Shown here piece by piece: positions 55,601-64,000 of a stretch of DNA of 64,000 nt (the stretch's first letter is position 1; the number at the start of each line of letters is the position of its first letter). The stretch spans positions 24,377,953 through 24,441,952 of the forward strand of contig NC_088307.1 in assembly GCF_032854445.1 (NCBI RefSeq), given 5' to 3'. Under the pieces are notes generated by a model. That model searched no databases and was not told the DNA's origin. It worked only from the letters and a program-made list of their open reading frames with translations. Both the position numbers and the translations under genes were made by a program. This DNA comes from Liolophura sinensis (lineage: Eukaryota > Mollusca > Polyplacophora > Chitonida > Chitonidae).

Positions 55601-58600
55601 GATTAGAGCGTCGGCCTCAAGGTCGTGAGATATAGCAATTTGGCGGCATCGACATGCCCTGCTACAAGAGGATACACTGTATGTACACACACTCAACGAC
55701 TCATCGTCGTCGTATGCCTGAATAATTGTTCAGTGCGGTGTGAAACCCCAAGCACATATACCTGCATACATTGGTGTGTAATTCTTTACTTAGAATTCTT
55801 CACTTACATGACTATACAGGTTCATGGGTGGAGCAGACGTGCGAAGACATGCATGGAGAAACAATTATGATTGGCCCCCGAAGGACCACAACCACTGAAA
55901 AGTAGCGCATGCGCTCTGGAATTGGTGAATGTCGAGTAGAGAGGTCCTTGCCACTTGGCTCAAAGGAGAAGTAAAATGGTATGAGAAGTAAAATGGTATG
56001 GTACCCATCATTATCGATTAATATCATTAAACCCGATTACCAAGGGATAAAGAACGTACAAAGCCTACCCCCAAAAGTAAATTCGTTTGCATGCTCCAAA
56101 CTTGATTCGCCCATGTTGTTTTTGTTGCAGTAAGTGTTCACAGTCGATGGTGCCATATTACAGAACAATCTCTCTCGGTCCACTGGTCGAACTGTTCGGT
56201 CCCACATCGGCCTGTGTCGTCCCGCATCCTTCTTTAGTCGTTTTTCCTTTGCTCTGCGGTTTTGAAACCAGACCTGCACAACGCGCATGTCCAGACCGGT
56301 GTCGCTGCTGAGTTTTTCCCGCACGTGCCGACTCGGCTTGGCGCTTTTGGTGTAGGCGGATTTCAGGGCCTCCAGCTGTGTCGCCGTTATGGTTGTCCTC
56401 GGGCGTTTGATGCCGCTGTCAGAATCACCGCTTCTTGAATCTGAAAACCCGCATGTTTAAAATGTTTTCTTCAAAGCAAAACCGATGTTGTCCAAACGAC
56501 AGAGTGGAGGTTCAACACTCGTCAAAAAAAAAAGAATTGCTTTGTGACTTTTGTTTTAGGTTGTTTTGGAAATCGATTTTCCGCTTATCGACCTGAAACC
56601 CCCGATTTATGGTTTACGAAAACTATGCATCGAAACAGACATTCGTATACCAGCAATCAGTAAGAACGTTCCAGGTCAATAATCGCCAGGTCAATTCCCA
56701 AAAACCATGCATAACCCAAACTACCTAAGAACTAAGAAAGTATATTAAGTACGAAAATGGGACGAATCATTCATTATTATTTTGCAAAACTTGACGCTCA
56801 GAACGCACGCGTAAATGGCGTCGAGACGTATGCATTTATTATTATTTACAAGATCGCAAAAACGAATTCTTTCTAGGTTATTTGTCCGAAAAAATTCACT
56901 TTTACGTTGTGGAGGACATGTGCCAGAGAACAAAGGAAACCTCTGCTTTGATGGCTTTCTTTACAGCTATATAAGAACAAGGCCTCACACTGGTTCCGAT
57001 CGTTGGAGCACTGGTTCGTTGCGAATTTCGGCTGTGACCCAATGGTTGGTAACTAGCTTTTGGTTTGGAGTCACAAAGTTTTCTTAGATATCTATATCAT
57101 CAAATACAGTAGTTTATTCTGGGTATAGATTAGTCCAGATTTCCTCCACTTATAGGCTGCTACCATGCACATGAATAAGTCTAAGCTAAAAATTCTAGGA
57201 ATATTAAACCACAATAACATAAATAAATCAATCAATAGATCGAAAAAAGAGTGCCTCGTATTGGTGGTTGTTATTGTTATATACGGTAGTAATGAAGACT
57301 TACCTCTGCCATCAGATGAATAGGTATCAAAATCACTCTTGCAAACCAACTTCCGATTTTCCAGAAGATAAAACTGGTCTCCAGTGGCAAACGTTTGTGA
57401 ACAGACAGAGCACGTGAAACACCGAGTGTGATATACATGCGACTGCGCACGCCGTACCACCTCTGTTGGTGGGATACCTTCTTTGCATCCGGCACATTTG
57501 CACCCGTACTTCCTGAAAGGGATGATCGCTTTTTAAAACATGTTTTATTGAATATTCCAGTACATTTTAGGCCACGTACATAGCAAAGATTTATTTGCAT
57601 AAATATAATTAATTTGTTCGTACATTAAACTAAGCTGCTAGATAAAGCAGAATTAACACTTAGAATGAAACCCTAATTTTGGTACAAGCGACTGGATTTC
57701 ATTGGTTAAGTATGATCATTTCCCTTCTATCACACGGTTGTCACTCCTCTAGTTTTACTCTCCATACTGTAGTCTTGTTTTCCTATATTTTTTCCTGTAT
57801 GCAAATGTTATGCTGTGTTCGTAAATGCTTTTCTCAGCTGATGTACACACAAAATAACGTAAAGAGAACTTGAAATGCCCCCCTCACAGCAATCTCACCA
57901 CTACGAAAGGTTTTCCAATATTTAGGGTGATCGTATACAAGTACTTGGCACAATTCATGTAAATCCCAAGCCTAAAAGCGTCTTAGTCTGGATTTTAAGA
58001 ATTGCTGATCATTGACCATAAATATTGTGAGTCCGAATACGTCCTGAGAGAGTTTCATTAGCCCGTCAACCCGACCTCTAATTACCTTGATAGCTTAATT
58101 GTTGACTCAGACCTAGTGCCTGTGCTAATTGCCCCACAATCGTCCTGTCTCTGACTAATTAGGCAACATTTATCCTGACCGGCGTCTGGACAGTTTAGCA
58201 AGGTTGCTGGCTGGCCAATAACGGAAACATTGACTTACATATATAGATGTAGACTGTACTCCATCATACCCATGAGATCTGATCTTAAAGACAAAGAGCT
58301 GACTTCCTCTCCGACCGTATGTGGGAAGGTCTGTCACCAACCTGCGGATGGTTGTGGGTTTTCCTCTGTGCCCTTTGCCCGGTTTCCTCCCACCATAATG
58401 ATGGCCGCCGTCGTACACGTGAAATATGTGTACCTGGCACAACATTATCCCTGAAGCATATCAGCTTGACAGTATTTATCACACAGCCTCCTCTGTGGAT
58501 GTAGGTAAGGAATAGGACGGTTGACAAGTACTCGATGAAGGGCGGTGACTATCTCCGGACGGTAGGCTTCCACAACACTTAAAATTAATTTGTGTCAGAT

Positions 58601-61600
58601 TTCCTTGAAAACATCCTCCACACAGAAGATCTGATCCTCATTTTCTAACTTTTGCCACACTTAATTTTCCTCGGGAAAAAGGATCTGATCCACCTTGCAT
58701 TGGGTTGCCATTAACCTCCAGCTTGTGTTTACCTGGACAAATCTTCGACACAGATCTGATCCGTACTGAATCAAACTATCCTTAACGTATAGGTTGTGTC
58801 AGACTTATCGAATACACCGAAGGGTCCTGCATATGGCGTGGACATATCTCGCCTTGTAGCAATTGTTAGATCCTGCGTATTCTGTGACGATCTCAATCAA
58901 CGTCACAAGTTATTACTGCAAAAACTAGTGTGTCAAGGTTATTCCATCAAACGCCTTCACTCCAAGTTTCTTAAGTTTGACAATGAGTATTGCATGACTC
59001 TTTGCATGATTCCGTCCTATTTTCGTACTTTATATACTTTCTTAGTTCTGTGGTGGTTTGTGTTTTACGTCGTTTTGGGAAATTGTCGTGCGATTATTAA
59101 CCTGGAACGTAATTATTCGTTGACGGCTGGTATACAAATGTCTGTTTCGACGCATAGATTACATGAAGAAATCTTCCCCAGATAGTGTCTGATACATTTT
59201 AAATCAGATATCCCTTCACATGCAGCTTGTGTCAGACTTACTTAAAGAGATATTCGACACTAAAGATCTCATTCGGTATGGATCAGATCATCTTCAACAT
59301 CAAGTTTTTATCAGATTAATTTGAAGACCTTCTGCGCGCAGAAGAAGAGATTTTCCTTTGACCCGATCCTCCTTTTCATTCAGCTTGTGTCAGACTTATT
59401 TTAGCAAATTCCTGGCATAGAAGATCTGATTTGCCTTGGATTGGGTCATCCTTCACATCCAACTTGAACCGTTTTCATTACTTTGATTACATGTGATAGC
59501 TATGTTAAATATGACAACACATCCTTTGCGGTAAGTATAGACCAGTGACGTCTAATGAATAGAGATTTTCATCAATTCAGTATTATTTCTTTTGCTAAGT
59601 GTGGCTTAACCCATAGTGATAGAGACTGTAAATGTTGCTACTATTGAAATATTCACATAGGCAGTTAGAATAAATCTCAAAATGACGTAAACTGATAAAA
59701 TGTCGAATTTCACCGGTAACAGGAACATCATACTCTGATTTCCTCAGTTAAAGAAAACAATTTGCTGGCTGATCGACTGATTGACTGATTTCCTCAGTTA
59801 ACGATCTTCATACCAGCTTCTGTTTACTCTTTTGTTTGAACTCGACCTGATCTGTAGGTGGAAATATTCTTCAGTGCGGCGTAGAACACCACCTTATTAA
59901 ATATTTATTCATAATATCATATCCTTTTGACTTTTATGGTGTTTGTAATATTGTGTCAAACGTACTTGAAAAAATCCTCGGCACAGAATATCTCATCCCC
60001 CTTGGAGAAACATGATGAAGAAAGTGTCACCCCACAGGCGGTACACGTCAAGCAGTGCGGGTGGTATGTGCGGGTCAACACCTTCAGGACATACCTACCC
60101 ATTATAGCCTGGCCACATCGGGAACAACGGAGTGGCGAACCTGAAAGGCGATTGTTTGACTTGATGACTGGCTGATGAAGTGAATGATTGATTGATCGAT
60201 TATTGCTGTTTAACGCCATGCTCTTAAACCAGAAGTTTTCAGTTTTCAATGTATCCGGAATAAACCACCGACCTTTGACAAGCTACTGAAGAACTTTCCC
60301 ACGGGTGTATACTGCCAGAAGACAAGCCGTCTTCCATAAATATTTAGACTACGCAAACGGCTATACGGATGTGGTCAACCGCTTACTATCACCAAAGCGG
60401 CTACAAACAATTTGCTGGCTGATTGACTGATTTCCTCAGTTATAGATCTTCATACCAGTTCCTGTTTACTCTCTTGTTTGAACTCGACCTAATCTCTAGG
60501 TGGAAATATTCTTCAGTGCGGCGTAAAGCACCACCTTATTAAAATATTAATTAGATTTGATTTATTTGATAGGTTTTTTACGCCGTACTCAAGAATATTT
60601 CACTTATACGACGGCGGCCAGCATTATGGTGGGGAGAAATACCGGCCAAACACCCGGGCAAACCCATGAGCATCCGCAGGTTGTTGCCAAACCTTCCCAC
60701 TTACTCTTATTAAATAAAATGTTTGTCTATTGGAATTTAAGCTTAACGTCGCTTTCAACATTATTGCGATCACGTAATGGCAGTGTAGTTGGCTGGTTGG
60801 TTGGTGTTTGGGATATTGGCGTGTACCAGTTCCCTGGTGGGGCTGGTTTACCTCACAACCATATGAGTGTCTACGAAACTTCTGTATATTGTCATTTTTA
60901 TTATTGTGCTCTAATTACACAGATAACGTGGTGAGATTTTTATTTGGCATTTTAGTCACCAAAGTTTTATACATTACACATACAAATATACACATATTTC
61001 AGACTCTGATACAATGTTTCGTCGAGACATACGTCCACATACGTCCTTGTTTCATCCCACATTCAAACTTTTGTAACAGAGACATAGGCTGAAACATTAT
61101 CAAAACTAGAACCTGGAGGTCCGAAATGCCCCACCACCAAAATCCACCCCACTCCACCCCCACCCCCACCCCCAGCATGTTCCAGAATAAGAAATAATAA
61201 TCGGGCCGTCATTACTATTAAGTATGTAGATGTTTATACGATATGAAAGGTACAGGCAAAGTTTCAGCGAAATTGATGAAATACTTTAGCAGGAGATGCA
61301 AGGTCAAAATCTGTGTACTTGAAAATCCATTATTGCACTGAGTATCTGAACGGGAGTAAGAATGAAAATAATTACTCGATTGTCAGTATACTTACACACT
61401 CACAAGTTTACATGATAGGGAAAATGTAAGATAAGTTTCTGGGAAATAGGTTCAGCACTTTAAGAAGAGTTGCATGGGCAAAATCTGAATACATGAGAAA
61501 GTACTACTGGGACCTAAATGGAGGTAATTATGAAAATAATTACTTGATTGCCATTAACCTTAAGACGCAGAAGTTTTAGTTGATACAGGCAAAACGTATG

Positions 61601-62184
61601 TTAGGTTTCATCAAAATCGGTGCAGTAAGTTGGGAGGAGATGGATGGACAAAATTTTGTTTACAGACAACTGGACACAGGGACAGGCAGGGTGATTCCAG
61701 AATACACCCTTCCTCCCCTTCGCTGAGGGGGTTATAATTAAATATGTTTTCAAATAGTTAATATATGAACAATGGAGATATACGCTTCTGAACATGATAT
61801 GAAATATGAACAAGGGAGATTTACGCTTCTGAACATGATATGCATTATGATCAAGGGAGACACACGCTTCTAAACATGATATGAAATACGAACAAGGGAG
61901 ATATACGCTTCTGAACATGATATGAAATATGATCAAGGGAGATATATGATTCTGAACACGATATGGAATATGAACAAATGCAAATTGTGACCGTATAAAT
62001 CGATGACCAATGTAAGTGGATGTATCTGAAGGTTTCCCTTACCTGTCGTGTAACCCTGCGCAGAGCTTTGTCCTTTCAACTCTTCCGTTTCCAGAGTTTT
62101 GCCGGACGATGGTCTCGTGTCATCACGAATAACTTTATGTCCCGAAACACTTTGAAAGTCATTGGATTCCGGTGAATCAGACAT
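50931..62184 (-). CDS. Lhx3/4: LIM-homeobox transcription factor, Lhx3/4 (Lim3) class
   Basis: Four firm exons (62184-62043, 60140-59966, 57512-57304, 56440-56069) join in phase and encode a short N-terminus, LIM1, LIM2 and a 60-residue homeodomain; 50931-51319 is a candidate last exon, so the 3' boundary is uncertain. LIM2 ([36 protein letters not shown]) and homeodomain ([47 protein letters not shown]) match vertebrate Lhx3/4. Family role: nuclear DNA-binding factor in motor-neuron and neuroendocrine fate, acting with LDB cofactors that bind the LIM domains. After KKDAGR the protein departs from the usual RWGQYFRNM, and LIM1 is diverged, so this may be a derived paralogue. Introns contain R2, R3, SINEs and several tandem arrays. 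Confidence 0.9.
51433..51655. repeat. R4 copy, compact
   Basis: GGGTTAAATTTACCAGAAAG, GAGTGATGCTAGAATGTATT, centre CTGTTATTAAAGCAGATTAT, right end AACCGATTAATTTTTTGAA. One central unit. Confidence 0.82.
51656..52510. other. No gene seen
   Basis: Would be intron if the candidate Lhx 3' exon is real. A weak SINE-like stretch lies at 52225-52335 (CGCCACATCGGCAATATTTC). Confidence 0.35.
52516..52598. repeat. (TA)n microsatellite
   Basis: About 41 uninterrupted TA units, cruciform-prone. Confidence 0.97.
52610..53615. repeat. 55-bp minisatellite, about 18 units
   Basis: Unit CGAATCAACCGAACTGAGAC, GCCATTACCTAACAAATGAA, CCCAAGTCAGGCGCA. Variants alternate AGGCGCAC, AAGCACAT and AAGAACAT. Directly follows the TA microsatellite. 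Confidence 0.96.
53620..54435. other. No gene seen
   Basis: Unique-looking sequence between the 55-bp array and a SINE-C. Confidence 0.35.
54440..54709 (-). mobile_element. SINE-C with intact head
   Basis: Body GTGAGTCCATGCCGCCAAAG through AGGCAGCAACAAGTACC; head at right, complement of GACCGCTTCGGTGGTTTGAG, with box B-like GGGATCAAACCCGG. Confidence 0.87.
54725..55400. repeat. 32-bp minisatellite interrupted by a SINE-A
   Basis: Unit GTAGTTATACCAATTAGTCA then GTAGTAAAGAAA, about 16 copies, split by the SINE at 54840-54978. Confidence 0.93.
54840..54978 (+). mobile_element. SINE-A inserted in the 32-bp array, 11-bp target duplication
   Basis: TCAATTAGTCA borders it at 54829-54839 and 54979-54989. 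Since the array itself contains this word, the insertion clearly post-dates the array. Confidence 0.9.
55585..55757 (+). mobile_element. SINE-C, short form
   Basis: Head GCCGCTTCGGTGGCCTAATG through ATTAGAGCGTCGGCCTCAAG, then directly the tail ATAATTGTTCAGTGCGGTGT and CCCCAAGCAC; most of the body is missing. Confidence 0.85.
56069..56440 (-). CDS. Lhx3/4: Lhx exon 4: homeodomain
   Basis: Acceptor GGGTTTTCAG at 56441. After a short acidic linker (SRSGDSDSG) the full homeodomain runs from KRPRTTI to KRLKK, with W48, F49, Q50, N51 and R53 in VWFQNRRAK; then [16 protein letters not shown] and a tail to FTFG. Donor G|GTAGGC, phase 1 out. Confidence 0.92.
56600..56775 (+). repeat. R3 repeat copy
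   Basis: CGAAACAGACATTCGTATAC, GAACGTTCCAGGTCAATAAT and AAGAACTAAGAAAGTATAT recur, inverted, at 59000-59175 and in part at 63005-63195. Confidence 0.72.
57304..57512 (-). CDS. Lhx3/4: Lhx exon 3: LIM2
   Basis: Acceptor CCCTTTCAG, donor AGAG|GTAAGT. Zinc ligands follow the LIM pattern: CAGC, then HTRC, CSVC, and [15 protein letters not shown] is nearly the vertebrate Lhx3 VVRRAQDFVYH. Confidence 0.93.
57660..57790 (-). repeat. R2 repeat fragment
   Basis: GAAACCCTAATTTTGG, GGATTTCATTGGTTAAG, TCTATCACACGGTTGTCACT and CTAGTTTTACTCTCCATACT follow R2 order in reverse; in Lhx intron 2. Confidence 0.6.
58299..58428 (+). mobile_element. SINE-A, body only
   Basis: CTTCCTCTCCGACCGTATGT through CACCATAATGATGGCCGCCG; the tail is missing. 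Confidence 0.82.
58590..59465 (-). repeat. Tandem array of partial LIM1-exon copies with splice-donor region
   Basis: Seven degenerate units of about 66-80 bp (58590, 58651, 58721, 58792, 59225, 59302, 59381). In gene sense each resembles the last about 40 nt of Lhx exon 2 plus the first about 20 nt of its intron. Exon: GATGAGATATTCTGTGCCGA then GGATTTTTTCAAGTACG and TTTGACACAA. Unit at 58590: GATCAGATCTTCTGTGTGGA then GGATGTTTTCAAGGAAA and TCTGACACAA. An R3 copy interrupts the array at about 59000-59175. The array lies in Lhx intron 2, about 490 bp downstream of the true exon. Confidence 0.82.
59000..59175 (-). repeat. R3 repeat copy within the LIM1-derived array
   Basis: Complement of CGAAACAGACATTTGTATAC, ACGTTCCAGGTTAATAATCG and AGAACTAAGAAAGTATATA, as at 56600-56775. 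Confidence 0.75.
59575..59735 (-). repeat. R2 repeat fragment
   Basis: GCTTAACCCATAGTGATAGA, GTAAATGTTGCTACTATTG and GTCGAATTTCACCGGTAAC parallel the R2 copy at 39661-39955. Confidence 0.65.
59758..59910. repeat. Direct repeat flanking the LIM1 exon, copy 1
   Basis: CAATTTGCTGGCTGAT, CTCAGTTAACGATCTTCATA, TTGTTTGAACTCGACCTGAT and TTCTTCAGTGCGGCGTAGAA; copy 2 is at 60408-60553 on the other side of the exon. Both end in a SINE-A-like tail. Confidence 0.88.
59966..60140 (-). CDS. Lhx3/4: Lhx exon 2: LIM1
   Basis: Acceptor CGCCTTTCAG, donor CAA|GTACGT. Reads [20 protein letters not shown], then [11 protein letters not shown] and [18 protein letters not shown] ligands C-x2-C, H-x2-C, C-x2-C, C-x2-D all present. 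Phase 1 in, phase 2 out. Its 3' end is the source of the degenerate array downstream. Confidence 0.93.
60196..60310 (-). repeat. Divergent SINE-A relative
   Basis: TGTTTAACGCCATGCTC and ACCTTTGACAAGCTACTGAA, CTTTCCCACG in SINE-A-like order. Confidence 0.45.
60408..60553. repeat. Direct repeat flanking the LIM1 exon, copy 2
   Basis: CAATTTGCTGGCTGATTGAC, TTCATACCAGTTCCTGTTTA, GAACTCGACCTAATCTCTAG and TCTTCAGTGCGGCGTAAAGC; estimated about 90% identical to copy 1. Confidence 0.88.
60551..60702 (-). mobile_element. SINE-A, 5'-truncated
   Basis: TACGCCGTACTCAAGAATAT, GACGGCGGCCAGCATTATGG through AAACCTTCCCACTTA; abuts the direct repeat. Confidence 0.82.
61131..61174. repeat. C-rich tract
   Basis: CCACCCC / CCCCCACCCCCACCCCCA run, quadruplex-prone on the minus (gene-sense) strand, in Lhx intron 1. 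Confidence 0.85.
61195..61745. repeat. About 168-bp core repeats (pearl/Helentron-like?)
   Basis: Two to three diverged units: AAAATAATTACTCGATTG (61367) and AAAATAATTACTTGATTG (61535) mark the period; GGTACAGGCAAAGTTTC and TTCATCAAAATCGGTGCAGT belong to the unit. The right end is CCCTTCGCTGAGGGGGTTAT. Architecture (core repeats plus a distinct end) resembles bivalve pearl elements; I cannot prove the class. Confidence 0.6.
61765..61980. repeat. 41-bp minisatellite in Lhx intron 1
   Basis: Five units of GAACAAGGGAGATATACGCT then TCTGAACATGATATGAAATAT. Confidence 0.93.
62043..62184 (-). CDS. Lhx3/4: Lhx exon 1: start and N-terminus
   Basis: ATG at 62184 opens [20 protein letters not shown]; 47 codons plus one base, donor CAG|GTAAGG. 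Phase 1 fits the LIM1 exon (G plus GT gives Gly). N-termini of this class vary, so the exon is supported by splice site and phase rather than homology. Confidence 0.7.
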
Positions 62185-62870
62185 GTTTGATGTCGGCGTG
62201 CTAGCTTTGAGAGAGGTTGTGACCTTTTAAAAAGACTTTGGGAGAAATGAAAATAGCCGAAAACAAGTGAAACAGGGTATCGTCTTCATTGATCCAAAGT
62301 CGCCGTTCATTTGTACATATGCTCGTTCAACAACAGTAATGTAGCTGAATCCGTTGCATCAGTTTGCTCAATCCCTGTCTCTGTAAGATCAGCGGGGGAC
62401 TTGGATCGTCTCACGAAATCAAAGACATACGAAGTGTTCCAACAGGCCACTTGGTTCGTCCAAGGTCGATATTTTCTTATTGCTAACTCCCTATTAAGCC
62501 ACACTATTGCCGGAAAATGTCAGTTATAGACGCCACATAAGGCCTCTTCTGAGTGGTATTTGATAGGTCGAGACCCGGGCCAAAATATGCGCCAATTAAA
62601 TTACACCTCGCATGATGAATCCTAGTGATAAACAAATGCGATTGCACAAGACAAAGGATTTGCTCGCAAGAAATCTCTATTTCCATGAAAAGATGTTACA
62701 CAGAGATGAGCTCACCAAAGGAGAAAACCGTTTAACTAGCGGTCTTACTCATGTTCATCCAGTGTTTTTATCGTTTTTATTGTTATTATTATTAAGTTCT
62801 GTGTTATGAAAATGATTTCGAAATTCTCTTTTCGCTACATAGACTTCAGAATACGGTAGAAATGTTGTTA
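62185..62870. other. 5' flank of the Lhx gene
   Basis: Expected promoter region on the minus strand; no core motif called. Confidence 0.35.
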
Positions 62871-62877
62871 ATATAAA

Positions 62878-63045
62878 TGAAGGCGTACAGCATAGAGAGC
62901 AAGACCAGAGTAGCTATGACTGTGATAGCTGGCAATGGCCACTTGTAAGCGGTGAAATACGGCCTCTTTGTCATTGCATAGTGTTCCGTGTATTTAGGTG
63001 TTATTACTGACATTCGTATTCCAGCCGTCAACCATAATGGACGTT
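62878..63045 (+). repeat. R2 repeat fragment
   Basis: GGCGTACAGCATAGAGAGCA, CCAGAGTAGCTATGACTGTG and GTGAAATACGGCCTCTTTGT follow R2 order. Confidence 0.75.
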
Positions 63046-63195
63046 AAGGGCCAATAATCGTAAGACAAATTTCTAAAACAACGTAAGCCACCAAAGTGCT
63101 AATAAAGGCTGTAAGAGAACAAATTATGAATTTATCCGTGGAAACAGACATTGGTACACCAGTCGTCAACCGATAAGGACGTTCCGGGATGCATT
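63005..63195 (+). repeat. R3 repeat, one and a half copies
   Basis: CATTCGTATTCCAGCCGTCA, GGCCAATAATCGTAAGACAA, then GGAAACAGACATTGGTACAC and CCGATAAGGACGTTCC. Confidence 0.68.
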
Positions 63196-63639
63196 CGTTC
63201 AAAGAGAAGTCATCAACAGTTTTCATTGTTGACAGAAAGAGGTAAGGAACGTTCAACGCGAAGAAATTAAATCATTGTTCAAATCGTTTAGCATATTAGT
63301 TCATAATAATGGATTTTCGTTTATCAAAATATGTATTTCATTTGCACTTTAATTACAAGTGTTAATTTATCCAACGTTGCGTTCAACATAATAAATATGC
63401 AGGCAATATGACCTATTCTATTCCGGGGAGGTTGTTTGGTGTATTATTATATGTATCTATGTTAGATTCCAGGGTATGTAGATATATGTACTTTTTTGGC
63501 AACACTATAGATATTTTCTGCAATTACCTACATGTCCGTTACACACCTGTCGATATGTATGTAAAGATGTACGTGAATCTCTTTTGTTACCATTACATAC
63601 GTCTTGTTACATACGCCAGATTTCAATGCAATGCTAGAC

Positions 63640-64000
63640 AAAATCATTCATACAATACAATGGTAGCCGTAAGTATTCATATAATACAATGGTAGCCATA
63701 ATCATTCATACAAGGGTAGCCATAATCAATCATTCATTACAATGCTAGCCATAACCAATCATACAATACATTGATAGCCGAGATAATTCATACAATACAA
63801 TGGTATCAATAATCTATCCTTCAATACAGTACAATGGTAGCCATGATCACTCATACAATACAATGGTAGCCATAGTCACTCATACAATACAATGGTAGCC
63901 ATAATCACTCATACAATATAATGGTAGCCATAGTCACTCATACAATACAATGGTATCAATAATCTATCCTTCAATACAGTACAATGGTAGCCATAATCAC
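63640..64000. repeat. 29-bp minisatellite running off the window
   Basis: Units of ACTCATACAATACAATGGTA then GCCATAGTC, interspersed with a TATCAATAATCTATCCTTCA variant; about 12 copies to the window edge. Confidence 0.93.

Overview
Organism and overall character. The window is intron-rich, repeat-laden animal nuclear DNA. Three spliced host genes and one intronless receptor gene sit in a background of tRNA-derived SINEs, short DNA-transposon relatives and minisatellites. Protein similarity recalled from the families (SCYL3/PACE-1, Lhx3/4, Tre1/moody-type receptors, C-type lectin plus PAN domain) and the style of the SINEs point to a lophotrochozoan, most likely a mollusc. A brachiopod or other lophotrochozoan cannot be excluded from sequence alone.

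Layout. 1-4.5 kb, + strand: the last two exons of a secreted or surface protein with a C-type lectin-like module followed by a PAN/apple module. 4.5-13 kb: no recognisable host gene; SINEs, a GC-rich coding-like island of unknown identity (about 7.4-8.5 kb), and a near-perfect 27-bp-arm hairpin at 8.82 kb. 13.09-26.98 kb, - strand: an almost complete SCYL3-like pseudokinase gene of 12 supported exons plus one candidate exon, each tied to its neighbours by splice sites and phase; one exon shows a one-base change of frame. 29.15-34.20 kb: a 5-kb array of a 21-bp unit. Its two flanks are the two halves of a 245-bp inverted-repeat element (here called R4) that has six other, unexpanded copies nearby. 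35.83-37.21 kb, - strand: an intronless class A GPCR with a Ser/Thr-rich ectodomain. 37-51 kb: repeat-rich intergenic DNA with a 576-bp TTAA-flanked MITE, several R2 copies, SINEs with clear target-site duplications, and a PIF/Harbinger-like element carrying a single Myb/SANT exon. 50.93-62.18 kb, - strand: an Lhx3/4-type LIM-homeobox gene with four well supported exons (N-terminus, LIM1, LIM2, homeodomain) and one candidate 3' exon at 50.9-51.3 kb. Its introns hold minisatellites and a tandem array built from partial copies of its own LIM1 exon end plus splice donor. 63.6-64 kb: a 29-bp tandem array running off the window.

How the genes relate. The four genes have unrelated jobs: recognition or adhesion, membrane-traffic/cytoskeletal scaffold, peptide or small-ligand receptor, and neural/endocrine transcription factor. 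They do not form a functional cluster. What unites the window is repeat biology: SINE families A, B and C share one 3' tail and so probably one LINE partner; R1-R4 recur as dispersed copies; and several paralogous 'empty sites' let insertions be read directly. Family labels A-D and R1-R4 are my own; no database was consulted.
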